64,000 nucleotides of DNA from Balaenoptera acutorostrata. Lineage: Eukaryota > Chordata > Mammalia > Artiodactyla > Balaenopteridae. Shown here one piece after another: positions 33,251-45,641 of this stretch. Under the pieces are notes generated by a model that worked only from the letters and a program-made list of their open reading frames with translations, was not told the DNA's origin and searched no databases. The first letter of the stretch is position 1. Every line of letters starts with the position of its first letter. The stretch covers positions 43,362,536-43,426,535 of the forward strand of contig NC_080075.1 in NCBI RefSeq assembly GCF_949987535.1. Direction: 5' to 3'. The position numbers and the translations under genes are program-made.

Positions 33251-36200
33251 AATGAATTCTCCTGAACAAATGCTACAACCTCCAAAATACTACTAGATTA
33301 TAGAGTCCATGGAATTGCCTATCCTGGAAATTATTACTTTCTCTTTTCTTTTGTCTAGGAGCAAGAAAAAAATTAAGGTAATGACAGTTTTCTGGTACCC
33401 ACTAGTGTTTTCAGCACTGTTTAGATATAAAAAAGAGATGAAAGACAAGAACCTTTCTTTAGGGAGGCTGAAATTCCAAAATATATCAGTGCCTTGACAT
33501 TGCTATTGTTACTATTAAAAATAGCACTATTAGCTGAGTGTTTGGTGATTGCTCAGCCATTGTTTAAGAATTGACTGGGTGGCTAAGACAGAGTGGGAGT
33601 TTTTTGATTAGAGGCAAAAAGAAGACCAGAAAAGACCTGAGATGGTACCATTTCTACAGCCACTTAGATACCCTTATTTTAGGAAGATTGACCACAAATG
33701 TAGTATTGGCTCAGGCCCCTCCCTGAAATTTGTAAGCCTTTGCCCTCTTTTCTCCTCTCTTTATATATGGACACTTTGTGTTTTTCTCTTGCCTGTTAGG
33801 AAGTTCTACACATGGAATTTTGGGAATTTTTTTAATGTTATAGTAATGTAGCATGGCTATCCCAGCTTTCCATCAGAAGTGGCAGGCAGCCAAAAACTAG
33901 AATCATTGTTTGCAAACTCTAAATATAGAGTCAAGATTTATATGAAGAAAACAGATATGTCTTGTTATAAAATCATGAATAAGCATTGGCACAAACATAA
34001 TAGTTTATTCTTCCTTGATACTGCTTATTTTAAATAGCTATCTATCTTTTACTAAGATACTGTAGAAAGATACATTACTGAAACATTTGCTTCAGCTCAA
34101 AGTACCGGAGGGTTGGTTGCTCTTTTCTTCATGCAGTTAAGACTTCATTATTTCTAGGAAGTAATGAGGGAAATAAGAGCCTAAAGGTGATTTGGCCTTT
34201 CTGCGCTTCAGGTAGCCCGTGGGGATGTTATTATTAATAATGCATCATATTCATGTTTAGGTCACTGTTGATGTGGTTTGCTTTTTCATTCTGGATTTGT
34301 TCTAACTTTGCACAAAGGTTGCCTTGATCGTGAGACTTCTTTGGCCTTTGGTTTATAGGATGTCATGTTCAGCAAAGAAAGAAGTCTCTCCCATACCCCA
34401 CCTGTGCTTCTTTCTGCTTCCTTCCCAACCTGCCCCCTCTCTTCTGATTTCCATCCCCTTTAATCATTTCTGCCTGGTCCACAACAAATGGGCAGCAGAA
34501 GGAAAAAAGACTTTCAGAAAGAGTTAAAAAGGATGGATGAAATTCATACAATGTACACCATATGGCCTGACATTTTCCAGATTATGTAAACATTTCTATT
34601 GGGGATAAATAGTCCTGTACACTGATGTAAAGAAATTGCATGAGACAAGGGCATATTCAGCATAGCTATGCTGTGGAGTAATGTTTGCTCAGTGAGAAAA
34701 ATCTGAAAATTCAAGGGCAAGTGGCAGGGGGCAGGGAGAGGGGCCTTGGTACAGCCCAATTTTTGGAAGAAGGGGTTAAAAATCATGAGTTTGTGGCCAA
34801 AGTAAATACTATCTCCTCTAAGTTGAACATTCGTAATTGTTTTCAAATGCATGCTCACACACACACAGACACACACTCACAAAAAATTCCCCACAGTCTA
34901 TCATCAGACCTCTCTGAAAAAAACTGAAGGATTAAATTTTGTCAAAATCCATTTCTGAGTGGCCCATACCTTTAGAGAGATGCTTGCAATGGCTGGCAGA
35001 CTGATTCTAGGTGGGTCGTCGCCAGTGTGTGTGCTTGCATTGGGCGTAGACCGAGCTGCTCCTTGGTGAACAGCCCCAGAATCATAGATTTCATTTGATC
35101 TTTGCAAAGGCTAACATCTGTCTGCTGTCATTTTAGTAAGATTGATGACAGGCAAGAGAGAGGAGAGGGGAGAGAGTCAAGGGAATGAAGACCTGGAGAA
35201 GGAGCTCTGGGCAGCCCCGGTGGTGGTGGCCGAGGCTGCCAGGGGTCACTACTGCAAGCTCTCTGGCCGATGAGGGCCTGGGTGGGAAGCAGCCAGACCC
35301 CACTCTGGCAGTGATTGCACTGGCTTGTTACAGCTGATAGCTGGAACTCCAAGACACAAAGGCGGCATTCTGCACCTTATATATCTTAATAGATTACTCA
35401 CATTGCAGGCAGCACCAAGCTAAATGTTATGACAGCCATAAGAATGTAGTTTACTGTTATCTTAATATAGCTGGGCAGCGCAGGGTAAAGCCATCAAAAA
35501 ATATTATATTTTTTAAAAGTTTCCAAGAGAAACTAACTGATATAGACATGGAGCTATTTTTACACGAAGTCCTGAATTTTGGCAAACTCCTTTCAAACCA
35601 TAATCTTAAATATATACACACATATTTCACATATGCATATGCATATGCATCTATGCACATTTGTATATGCATTTCCTCCACTTGCTAAATACCACTTTTC
35701 TTTCACTACTTCCCTTAAATTGTTGTGTGAACACCATATAGGGAAAAGTCACTTTAGATATTTTTAAGAGGTGATCTCATATTTGGAGTTTGTCTAGCAA
35801 ATAGTAAACATTGTTTCTGAAGATATAAATGGCCCACTTGGGAGATTTGGCATGAATGAATGAACAAACGAACAAATGAATGATGATTTAAACCTTCCGT
35901 TAACAACATGGTTTAAATATACTACCTGCATTCGGTTTCTCTAGGTATACACACCTGGCAGGAAGACTCCTGTACTAACCTGTGAAGCAAATGAAATTCG
36001 ATAGGGTTAAACACCCCATAGAACAGGGGGAGTCCAAGGATAGCAATAAGACCTATTTCTGTGCATTTGCTAGTTTCTGTACTGGTGTGGTCAGATGTTT
36101 GAGTCAAACTTGCTGAAGCAGTGGCTGCAAGGAGTTTTAGACTAGTTTTGGCCTTTATCAGCAGGAGGCAGATTTCATGAATAGAATTTAATCCAGACAC

Positions 36201-36423
36201 ATAGAACACTTTCCAAATTTAGTTGGAAAGTTAAACAACTTTGCCTTGTTCAGTGGGCACCCTCAGGGCCTTAGGATTCCTTGTGGCATCATGGTGATGA
36301 CATGATATAGTGGCTGAGTTCCACAGCCCAATTTATGCAAATTCCAGGACACTCCAGAAAGCAGCCTTAAAGATCAGACCATCTCATGCAACAGTTATTC
36401 TACAAATGAGAAAATGGGTATTT
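33251..36423. other. Unique non-coding sequence
   Basis: About 3.2 kb with no recognised gene. It contains a CA-type run (34857-34880), a GC-richer stretch (35160-35350) and overlapping ATGCATAT motifs (35631-35660). The open minus-strand frame at 35922-36209 starts at GTG and has no recognised domain. Confidence 0.4.
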
Positions 36424-36882
36424 AAAAGAATTAATCTCAAAGAGAAAAACAAATACTGTACGCTAACACATATATATGGAATTAAAAAAAAAAAAAGGTT
36501 CTGAAGAACCTAGGGGCAGGACAGGAATAAAGACACAGACATAGAGAATGGACCTGAGGACACAGGGAGGGGGAAGGGTAAGCTGGGACGAAGTGAGAGA
36601 GTGGCATGGACATATATACACTACCAAATGTAAAATAGATAGCTAGTGGGAAGCAGCCACATAGCACAGGGAGATCAGCTCCGTGCTTTGTGTCCACCTA
36701 GAGGGGTGGGCTAGGAATGGTGGGAGGGAGATGCAAGAGGGAGGAGATATGGGGATGTATGTATATGTATAGCTGATTCACTTTTTTATAAAGCAGAAAC
36801 TAACACACCATTGTAAAGCAATTATACTCCAATAAAGATGTTAAAAAATAAAAAATTAAAAAATTAAAAAAGAATTAATCTC
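36424..36882 (+). mobile_element. 5'-truncated L1 with 15-bp target-site duplication
   Basis: An L1 3' end (36439-36867) is flanked by exact copies of AAAAGAATTAATCTC (36424-36438 and 36868-36882). It begins in the last codons of ORF2 (AAAGAGAAAAACAAATAC), has an internal A-run, then GGTTCTGAAGAACCTAGG and a 3' UTR with an AATAAAG signal at 36832 and an A-rich tail. This 3' UTR type is shared with L1-A and the copy at 54256-54733. The exact duplication means the insertion is rather young. Confidence 0.95.
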
Positions 36883-37658
36883 CAAATATCTTGACAGAAT
36901 TCTCTTCAATTTGGCATACAAAGTTGTACTTTGAAAGTGTTCACATAGAGCTGGATCGGCAGTGAGAGAGAATAAATGTTTAAACATCAGAAAGGAGTGA
37001 ACACACAAATGAGTGTAGGTTGCTATTTGTACAATATCAAAGAAATTGTTTAAAAATTGTCAAGGCCAGTAGGGTTGTAGTAAATTAGGTGATTGATTTA
37101 CATGGTATCAATCAATTTTACTATAGTTTGTTTCACTGAATTGTTCTGTTATTTGGGGGAATTTTTGAAATGTGTGAATATGTTCATGGAAGTTCATTAT
37201 GTTTTAGTGGAGGGTAGGGAGAGCTTCATTATAAAGATTACTCCTTTCTTCCTACAGAGTTCCAAAATTAGAAAATATCTAGCTGTAGCATGGCAGAAAC
37301 ATGGAGAATTGGCTCTTCTGCCCCTGTGGCTTTTTTGCAAGTGTGTTCCCAAGTTTTCAGTGATGAATCTTGCTGAATGAATCAGGAAAGATAGATTCCA
37401 CGGAGGGTGAGGGAGTCTCTGGCTGGGACTGGGAATTCATGTCAGAATCTTGGTTGATAAGGTTATATTTAGGTTTCTTATTAAAGCATCCTCAGTGCTA
37501 TAATATGTAATTTATATAACTATCTTAGGGTCCATGTACATTTAAAAGGATAATGGAAGCAAGTTTAATTGTAGCTTGGGCAGGGTTAAGAGGATCCCCA
37601 AGGGATGGTGAAGCCTGAAGGAGAAGAGGACCAGGACTCCTCAGAGCTACACTCACTT
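36883..37658. other. Unique AT-rich sequence
   Basis: No gene or repeat recognised. The plus-strand frame at 37093-37380 is open for 95 codons but has no known domain. Confidence 0.4.
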
Positions 37659-38101
37659 GTAGTGGGTTGAAAGATGACCCCTCAACAGATATGCCCACCC
37701 AGAACCTGCACGTGTGATCTCACTTAGAAAAGGTCTTGGCAGATGTAATTAAGGATTTCAAGATGAGATCATGCTGGATGGTCCAGCTGGGCCCCAAATC
37801 CAATGGTAAGTGTCCTTATAGAAGAGAAGACAGAGAGGGGACAACCAGAGAAGGCCATATGAAGACAGAGGCAGAGACTGAACTCCTAGGCAGCCACAGA
37901 CCAAGGAATGCCTGGAGTCACCAGAAGCTGGAAGAAGCAAAGAAGAATTCTCCCCTATAGCCATCAGAGGGAGCATGGCACTTCTGACACCTTGATATTA
38001 GACTTCTGGCCTCCAGAGCTGGGAGAGAATAAATGTCTGTTGTTGTTGTAAACCTCCCAGTTTGAGGGGATTTGTTATGGCAGCTCTAGGAAACTAACAC
38101 A
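37659..38101 (+). mobile_element. Solitary MaLR (MLT1-type) LTR
   Basis: It begins TGTAGTGGGTTGAAAGATGACCCC and shows the order expected for MLT1 LTRs: AGTGTCCTTATAGAAGAGAAG, GAAGACAGAGGCAGAGACTG, CTGGCCTCCAGAGCTGGGAGAG followed by AATAAATG (poly(A) signal at about 38025), and an end GCTCTAGGAAACTAACACA. There is no internal retroviral sequence. Confidence 0.8.
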
Positions 38102-38470
38102 CCTTTGGACAGGGGCTTCAGGATAAGAGCCACTGCCAACACAGCTCATGGGGAGGAAGCAGGGACGACATAACACATAACCTGTCCTCCTCCCCCATCT
38201 CTGGTCTCTCACTGGTGCCTCCCGTTGGCCAAAGTGCATCACAAAATGGGTATAAGAGAGCCCCAGTGAGATGGTCCAAGGAGGCCAGGCTTTTGGATAT
38301 GGAACAGAGGAGAGAAGGATTTGGAGGGGAAACAGAGTCTATTCGGCACAACAGTGATACAATACGCATTCCATTATAACTCGGTCTCCAAAAGTGAAAA
38401 CTTTATAATGTCTCATTACTCATAGAGAGCCTCAGAAAGTAAACTCAAACTCCAGTTATCACTGGAGGAG
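38102..38470. other. Unique non-coding sequence
   Basis: No feature recognised. Small chance frame on the minus strand at 38118-38369. Confidence 0.4.
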
Positions 38471-38510
38471 CATGCCCTCAAGAGGGGGTGCATGCCCTCA
38501 AGAGGGGGTG
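38471..38510. repeat. 20-bp exact tandem duplication
   Basis: CATGCCCTCAAGAGGGGGTG occurs twice, head to tail (38471-38490, 38491-38510), without mismatch, so it is recent. Each unit holds a CCCTC/GAGGG inverted pair. Confidence 0.97.
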
Positions 38511-39444
38511 ATGGTAGTCATGAATGTTGGGGGCTGGGTTAAAGTTGGAATTAGTATGTTTAGGCTCATCAAAAGGCATGTATTTTAAAAGGCTGAGAAA
38601 AAAGTAGTCTGAAATATACAGGGAACTCCAAGTAAATATGGAATATAAGAAGATATAAACAAAATGAATTTTTCTAGTTGCTCCACTCCATTCTTTCCAT
38701 GCTCTATCATAATCTGCTTCTAGTCAATTATCTATGACTTTTTTTACATTCAGATTTCTAACTGTCCAATCAAGTTAGGATTTGAGCTTCTCTGTGAGAA
38801 TCTCAAGCTTCTCATACTTGTAATTAGATAACTTCTGAGAGGTGAGAGGTTTAATAACTTTTATCATATAACTATGTATATTTCAAATCATATTTGAATT
38901 ATATTTGAAAACTTCAACCAGTTTCCCAAACTGTGGGTTTTCAAATTATGCATGGAAACCTGGCATCCTAAAGTGGCATAGAGTAGATATTCATGGAGAC
39001 ACTACAGAAAAATAATACTCGACACATTACTTTCTCAATTTTAAGTTTTTCTTTTGCAAATGTTCATTAGAAATGGTGCTTGCTACCTAGGACATGATGT
39101 GTAGTGATATCTAATTTAGCACAAAGTATACATTTTACACACTTATTTTACATTTTCTATATCAGTTTTTCATGGTAGCTTACAATGAAAATGCCTATTT
39201 CCAGGTGTTCTATCACATGAAACTTTTAAGAAATATAGTCCCAAAGTTTCCCCTGTTGGAAGTTTCACAAGACATATTAAAATTAGCAATATTTTTTCCT
39301 GAACCTTCATCTCTGTGGGATTTTTCCCTAAAGCAATACATTGTTCCAGCACTGGCCTTTCTATTAAAATTAAAGTATTGATTTAAAAGTAATTCCCCCT
39401 TGCAGAAGTTAATGAGCCCCTCTCTAACTATTTTTACTCTATTG
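38511..39444. other. Unique AT-rich sequence
   Basis: No gene or repeat recognised. Confidence 0.4.
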
Positions 39445-39665
39445 GAATAATGGAAAGAGCTTTGGAGCCAGGCAATCCTGGAATTGAATTATGACTTTGC
39501 CACAAACTAGAGGTGGAACTTGCTTTTTTCTAAACCTCAGAATCCTTATGTGTAAAACAGCCCATCACACAGGATTGCTACAAAAATTAAAATTATGTAA
39601 GCAAAGTTCCTCATATAGTGCTTGGTCCATTGTAGGTGCTCAGTAAATATGTAGTGATTAAATGA
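39445..39665 (+). repeat. MIR SINE
   Basis: Full MIR order: GAAAGAGCTTTGGAGCCAGGCAATCCTGG, TATGACTTTGCCACAAACTAG, CCTCAGAATCCTTATGTGTAAAAC and ATAGTGCTTGGTCCATTGTAGGTGCTCAGTAAATA. Confidence 0.85.
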
Positions 39666-41595
39666 TCTTTAGATTGCTATTAAATAAGGAGGACCAGGAG
39701 ATGAGATGGAAAAAACTCACATGCCTTGAAAAGTTGTCTTTTATTTTATCACTTTGGGCTTTCTGGTACACCCCTAGCTCCTTCTTCCTTTTTTCCCCAT
39801 CTGCTCTCTTGCAGCCTTGTCTATCTTCATAATTTATCTCCCATCCTTCTCATTGTGTTTTATTCCCACCCATTCTTACCCTCCTCTGGCTGTTTGGTGC
39901 CCAAGGGAAAGCAAAGCAGGAGGATTTGGCTGAGTTTAGGTGTCCCCATTTCCCTCCCCAAATTAAATGCAAGCTCTGCCTTGGCAGATCAAGTTCATTT
40001 TCTTCAGCTCCACAGGACCTGTGTGGGATAAGGAGCTGGTCTGTTGCTAATTAGAATCAGTGACCTTGACCCGATTCCAAGATTCAGAAAAAGACAGAGC
40101 TGCCCATCCTAGAACTGCCTGATACTTGATAGCATTACTTTTCTTCTGGCTCCCTCTTCTTCCTGAACTGAATTAATTCATTTATTCATGCCCTGGAAGT
40201 CCATCTAATCAACTGTCCACTAGGTGGGACAGAACGCACGCTCTTGAACTTTGCAGTTTGCTCATGTTACAACAATGCTTAAAGTGTGATGGATAAAAAT
40301 GAGAATGATGTGTAGCTTAGAGTCAGGCATTGAGCAAGAGCCAGAAAAAAACTATTTGTCTGCATCCCCCTTTTGGACAAGTGACGCAGTTTCTGTCTCT
40401 GTCAAGTGCTTTTCTCAGGTAAATTGCTCAATCTTATTAAAGAATCACTTGTGGTGAGGGCAAACTGTCCCATGCAGGACATTTATATTAACCTGGATAT
40501 ATTTGGCTGTTTATAATTCTGTCCTAACAATCACTTCCTGAAAGAAATGTCTCTTCTTGGGATCTTTACACAATATAGTAGTAGAAGAAACTGCTGATGA
40601 AAAATTTACTTTATAAAAGTAAAAAATTAGTTTAGAAAACAAAAGAACAGGACACATATCTCAGTGATATATGATATGGATATTATGGGTTATCACAATT
40701 TCAATCCTATTTGGGGCAAAATGTTATGTTCAAGTTACAGGTGCTATAAGCGTTACAAAGTGTGTTTCCTACTCTCTGTTACAGCCGAATTTAAGGAGAA
40801 AATCTTCCTTCAAGAAAATAACCTTCTTTACATGGGTTGGATATCATTAGATATTGCCAACAAGGGTGTTATGATCATAAAATTACTAAAACTTCTGCTC
40901 TTTCCCAATGGAAGGAGCCATTTACATGGTCTAGAGAACTTGAAAATAAAATTAAATAAATAAATAAAAGTGTGATCAGGGATGGATCATGTACCTACAT
41001 CCAGTTGACAAATGATGTTCCAGAACGCAGAGAGACTGGGCAGAATTAGAAGGAAGGCTACTTGCTTTTCTGTTGAGAGAAATGCTACAGATGTTTTGCA
41101 ATGAGCAGTAACCCCTTTATATCTGCCAAGCTTTAGAGTTTGTTCTCCATGGGGACAAATTTGGGATTACACTGCAAGTAGGGGTTGGCGAGGACATGAA
41201 GAGATGAAGCTTTAGAATGTGCGTATGAGTAGAAATAGAAATATGGTTGTGTTTATGTTGTGTGTGTCTCACCAGAAAAAGAAATGCATTTCAGCAGCAA
41301 TACAAACAAAAGCTGCAGATTCAGTGATAGTGAAACTCACCTTGTAACAGAATGCTATGTAAAATCATAAGTAGTGTAATTTCCTCAGAGCTAACTCCCT
41401 TTCTTGCCTCCATATTCCTAGTATATAGATCAGTCCTAGGACATGGTAGGAAACTCTTAAACACTAATTCTGAAGGAAAATGAAGAGTATTCTGTTTAAA
41501 TTATAGACCTACATGTGTTTTTAAAGTATGATATTCTCTCTTGTGAAACACAAACCAGAACTCAGATCCAAACAATATGCTAAAAGCTGCAGTAT
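39666..41595. other. Unique non-coding sequence
   Basis: No gene recognised. It contains a short (AAAT)n at about 40940-40966. The open frame at 40664-40963 ends in this AT-rich run and has no domain. Confidence 0.4.
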
Positions 41596-41596
41596 T

Positions 41597-41635
41597 AAAA
41601 AAAAAAAAAAATCACACACACACACACACACACAC
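41597..41635. repeat. Poly(A) plus (CA)n microsatellite
   Basis: An A-run at 41597-41611 is followed by CA repeats at 41613-41635. Confidence 0.95.
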
Positions 41636-41756
41636 CCCTAACACAGGCCCTACAAAATCCTAACTATCTACCATAATTTATGGTAATGGAAAGTCTGTTA
41701 GTTTTTTATTTGCACCAGGTTTTCTCTTACCCTCCCTCTCCTACTCCATTTTTTAA

Positions 41757-42113
41757 AAAATATTAATTTTATTTATTTATTTTTATTTTTGGCTGTGTTG
41801 GGTCTTCGTTGAGGCATGCAGGATCTTTCTGTTGCAGCGCACAGGCTCTTTGTTGTGGCGCGTGGGCTTCTCTCTAGTTGTGGTGTGCGGGTTTTCTCTT
41901 CTCTAGTTCTGGTGCATGGGCTCCAGAGTGCATGGGCTCTGTAGTTTGCGGCACGCCGGGCTCTCTAGTTGAGGCATGCGGGCACAGTAGTTGTGGCGCG
42001 TGGGCTTAGTTGCCCCGCGGCATATGGGATCTTAGTTTCCCAACCAGGGATCAAACCCGCATCCCCTGCACTGGAAGGCAGATTCTTTACCACTGGACCA
42101 CCAGGGAAGTCCC
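41757..42113 (-). mobile_element. CHR-type tRNA-derived SINE (older copy)
   Basis: On the minus strand it begins GGGACTTCCCTGGTGGTCCAG, has a B box at 42043-42058 (sense GGGTTTGATCCCTGGT) and ends with the GACCCAACACAGCC motif and an AT-rich tail (41757-41805). The CpG-rich middle is diverged and longer than in the copies at 56234 and 59181, which suggests an older or different subfamily. No clear target-site duplication was found. Confidence 0.85.
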
Positions 42114-42674
42114 TATTTTTTATTTTTTGAAAAGCAGAATCTTTACTGGAGTTTTGATAGGAAATCTTATTGGGGAGAGGAGAAAGTTTTAAATCTAAAT
42201 TCTAATGCATATATGTAATAGCTAGGATATTTTATCTTTCATCCAATATTCATTGCCACTCACCATGTGCCTGGCATGGTGCTAGGTAATGGGCTGAGTG
42301 GGTGAACAAGATAGAAACGAGTTCAGATTTTGGTGAGGGAAACTATTGAGGAATCAGAAAGCTTAAAAATAGTGAGAGAATAATAATGGCTAATATATCT
42401 TGAATCTGATATGCTAGATACTAGTCTAAGTGTTTACGATGTGCTAATTTATTTAATTCTCATAAAGAAAAGTAAGACATACTTGGAATGGTCAATATAG
42501 GCTGAAATGGGGGTGCATGGTTGGGGAGCAAGTAACCCAGATGCTGGGAGCACTGAAGGTGCCACACTGAAGGTTAAATCCAAAGTAGCAGTTAATCAGT
42601 CCCCAAAATGTTGAGAAGCACTTTCCAGGCAGAGAATCCTGTATACCTGTATTGAAGCGGCCGAGAGCATGATA
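42114..42674. other. Unique sequence with old L2/MIR-class pieces
   Basis: 42235-42330 (TCACCATGTGCCTGGCATGGTGCTAGG) and 42365-42480 (AATGGCTAATATATCTTGAATCTGATATGC and ATTTAATTCTCATAAAG) are similar to ancient mammalian repeats of the L2/MIR class. No gene recognised. Confidence 0.5.
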
Positions 42675-42884
42675 TAGTTGGCCCTCCATACCCATGGGTT
42701 CCACATGCTTAGATTCAACTAACCATGAATCATATAGTTCTTTGTTTATGATCCTTGGTTGGTTGAATCCGAGGTGGGACCCATGGATAGGGTGGGCAGA
42801 CTAAGGAACTTGAGCATCCCTGGATTTTGGTAGCCATGGGGATCCTTAAACCAATCCCCCACGGATACTGAGGATTTGAGACTG
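42675..42884 (+). mobile_element. MER2-like (Tigger-related) non-autonomous DNA transposon
   Basis: The ends TAGTTGGCCCTCCATACCCATGGGTTCC and TTGAGCATCCCTGGATTTTGGTAGCC...CCAATCCCCCACGGATACTGAGG are those of MER2-type elements. The inside is short. GGGTTCCACATGCTTAGATTCAAC (about 42698) and its partner GGTTGGTTGAATCCGAGGTGGGACCC (about 42759) form a long imperfect inverted repeat. No transposase. Confidence 0.8.
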
Positions 42885-43248
42885 GGATTACTTCAGTTTC
42901 ACTGGAGCCAGATGACAAGGGGGTCAGGGATGAGACATGAAGCTAGAGAGGTAAGCAGAGGTTGTTTGGTTCTCAAAAGATAATGAAACCCTTTGACTAA
43001 AGGGAATATGGAAGAGAGATGGTTTTTTTCCTTTCCGTCTTCACAAGTGCTTAGGTGATCCCCCTCTGTTTGCAGTGAACAGTAGAATCCAGGAGATCCT
43101 GAAGGCTGAAGGAGGAGATTCATGAGAACCCTCTCCCTGTTCTTGGCATCACTGGTCTTGCTGTTGCCATTGGTTTGTCTACAGGGAAAAAAACAAATGA
43201 TTCAGCAGATTCTAGCCTGACTCTATCTAGTTTCATTGATGGTCTAAG
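42885..43248. other. Unique non-coding sequence
   Basis: No gene recognised. Small open frame on the minus strand at 42899-43123 only. Confidence 0.4.
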
Positions 43249-43475
43249 CAGTGGTCTCCAACCTTTTTGGCACCAGGGACTGGTTTCGTGGAAAACAATT
43301 TTTCCATGGACGGGGGCAAGGGGGAATGGTTCAGGCAGTAATGCGAGCAATGGGGAGCAATGAGGAGCAGCATATGAAGCTTCACTCACTCGCTGCTCAC
43401 CTCCTGCTGTGTGGCCAGGTTCCTAACAGACCATGGACTGCTACCGGTCCATGGCCCAGGGATTGGGGACCCCTG
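43249..43475 (+). mobile_element. MER1-type (hAT-Charlie) non-autonomous DNA transposon
   Basis: Ends CAGTGGTCTCCAACCTTTTTGGCACC and GGGATTGGGGACCCCTG are the MER1 terminal inverted repeats. The inside keeps TCACTCGCTGCTCACCTCCTGC. The flanks GGTCTAAG (43241-43248) and GTCTAATG (43476-43483) look like a decayed, shifted 8-bp target-site duplication (hAT preference nTCTAGAn). An internal deletion removed most of the element. Confidence 0.85.
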
Positions 43476-43483
43476 GTCTAATG

Positions 43484-44588
43484 CACCCTCTTAAACCTCT
43501 GCTGGCTTGTCCTCTCCTCTCTACACCTTTGCTCTTCTCTCTCCAAATTTATCATAAGATACACAAGATTAAAAATTAAATTATAGACTTTGTAACTCAA
43601 CATATTGTAGGTTCTCAAAAAATACCCATTAGTTTGTTGGCCATCATGCTCCTGGAAAAATTGGTTATGAATTGCATGTTGCTTTCTAATATATTTTAGC
43701 ATTTAACTATTCTTAAAACCTACTGGCCTAAAAATAAGCATTGTGCTGAACACATAGAAGGCACTCAAAAATTGCATTCTAAATTGAGAAATAAATTTTG
43801 GAATTTAGAGAATAGGTAATGAGCCATGTTATTTCCAAATTATCTATAACACACATAAATATATATATATATATATGGAAGTTCTTTGAATGATAGACAT
43901 TAAATGAATTATGTTATTTTATTTATTTTACTGTTATTAATATTAGTTTGTTTGGAGATTGATGGTTGCATGAATCACTTCCTGGCTAACAATTCTTATA
44001 CCTTTTGAATCTCAAAGACAATCTTTATAAAATGGTAATGAGATGCAAATGTTTCATGTTCTCCTTTGCGTTTCAAATAACACATGACCTTGGATATCTG
44101 TTACTTCACCTAAAGACCATCAGATCTAGAAAAGGGGTTGGGGGCAGCTGAAGTCATTTTGGGTGCCACCTTGTATAAGTGAGCTTCAGGTTCACATGAA
44201 AGAGCTTATCAGAAAACCTAAGGTGCCCCAAACTGGAGAATGTAGGATTTTTACCTTATGGATCTGGTGTTTTTTATCTTAGTATTCCAGGGTGGGGAGA
44301 TGTAATAAAAGGGGGAAAAAATGGAAAAAAGAAGCAAATGGCTTCAGATCTTCCCATATCTCAAGTGGGAAAAGGGAAGAGGATGCATGGTCTTCTAGGC
44401 TAAGTTTTCTGACTTCCAAATAACAGCTATGAATTTCCTAAGATCTTAGTTTCATCTTTCTGAAGAAAAAGTTTAAGAAAACGTTGTTAATGATGAGTAA
44501 CAGTGATAGCATGAAAGGTTTCCTCTGACTGAATTGCTCTCGTTGAATTGCATATTGGGCGTTTACAAATGTTTCTAGTAGATAAACA
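43484..44588. other. Unique non-coding sequence
   Basis: (AT)n at 43858-43876. No gene recognised. Confidence 0.4.
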
Positions 44589-44732
44589 TTGGGTTGGCCA
44601 AAAGGTTCATTAGGTTTTTTTCCGTAAGATGGCTCTAGTAGCACTTAGTTGTCTTTAACCTCATTTGAAACAATTTTGTTAGATTGTATTGTGACAGCTG
44701 TCATATCAGCATGCATTAAAAAAAAATTTATC

Positions 44733-45641
44733 TGGAGATTGGTTCAAGATGGCAGAGTAGAAGGATGTGTGTTCACTCCCTCTTGTGAGAGCACTGGAAT
44801 CACAACTAACTGCTGAACAGTCATCGACAGGAAGACACTGAAACTCACCAAAAAAGATAACCCACATCCAAAGACAAAGGAGAAACCACAATGAGACAGT
44901 AGGAGGGGTGCAATCACAATAAAATCAAATCCCATAACTGCTGGGTGGGTGACTCACAAATGGGAGAACAATTATACCACAGAAGTCCACCCACCTGGAC
45001 TTGGAGTGAAGATTCTGAGCCCCACGTTAGGCTTCACAACCTGGGGGTACAGCAATGGGAGGAGGAATTCCCAGAAACTCAGACTTTGAAGGCTAGTGGG
45101 ATTTAATTGCAGGACTTCAACAAGACTGGGGGAAACAGAGGCTCCACTCTTGGAGGGCACACACAAAGTAGTGTGCACATCAGGACCCAGGAGGAAGGAG
45201 CAGTGACCCCATAGGAGACTGAACCACAGTGCTAGTGTTGGAGGGTCTCCTGCAGAGGCAGGAGGTAGCTGTGCCTCACTGTGGGGACAAGGACACTGGC
45301 AGCAGAAGTTCTGGAATGTACTCCATGGCATGAGCCTTTCCAGAGTCTGCCAATAGCCCCACTAAAGACCCTGTAGCCTCCATTGCTGGGTCGCCTCAGG
45401 CCAAACAACCACCAGGGAGGGAACTCAGCCCCACACATCAGCAGACAAGCATATTAAAGTTTTACTGAGCTCTGCTCAACAGAGCAATGCCAAGCTCTAC
45501 CCACCAGCAGTCCCTCCCATCAGGAAGTTTGCACAAGCCTCTTAGATAGCCTCATCACCAGATGGCAGACAGCAGAAACAAGAAGAACTACAATCCTACA
45601 GCCTGTGGAACGAAAACCACATTCAAAGAAAGATAGACAAG
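44733..45641 (+). promoter_or_regulatory. L1-C 5' UTR (short type, internal promoter)
   Basis: About 0.9 kb with the element start intact, including CAAGATGG (YY1-type core) within the first 20 bases. YY1 is known to set the start of human L1 transcription; a role here is inference. Plus-strand sense promoter, with no antisense gene seen. Confidence 0.7.

Noticed and set aside
35922..36209. Minus-strand open frame of 95 codons
   Set aside because: It starts at GTG and I find no known family; not enough for a gene call.
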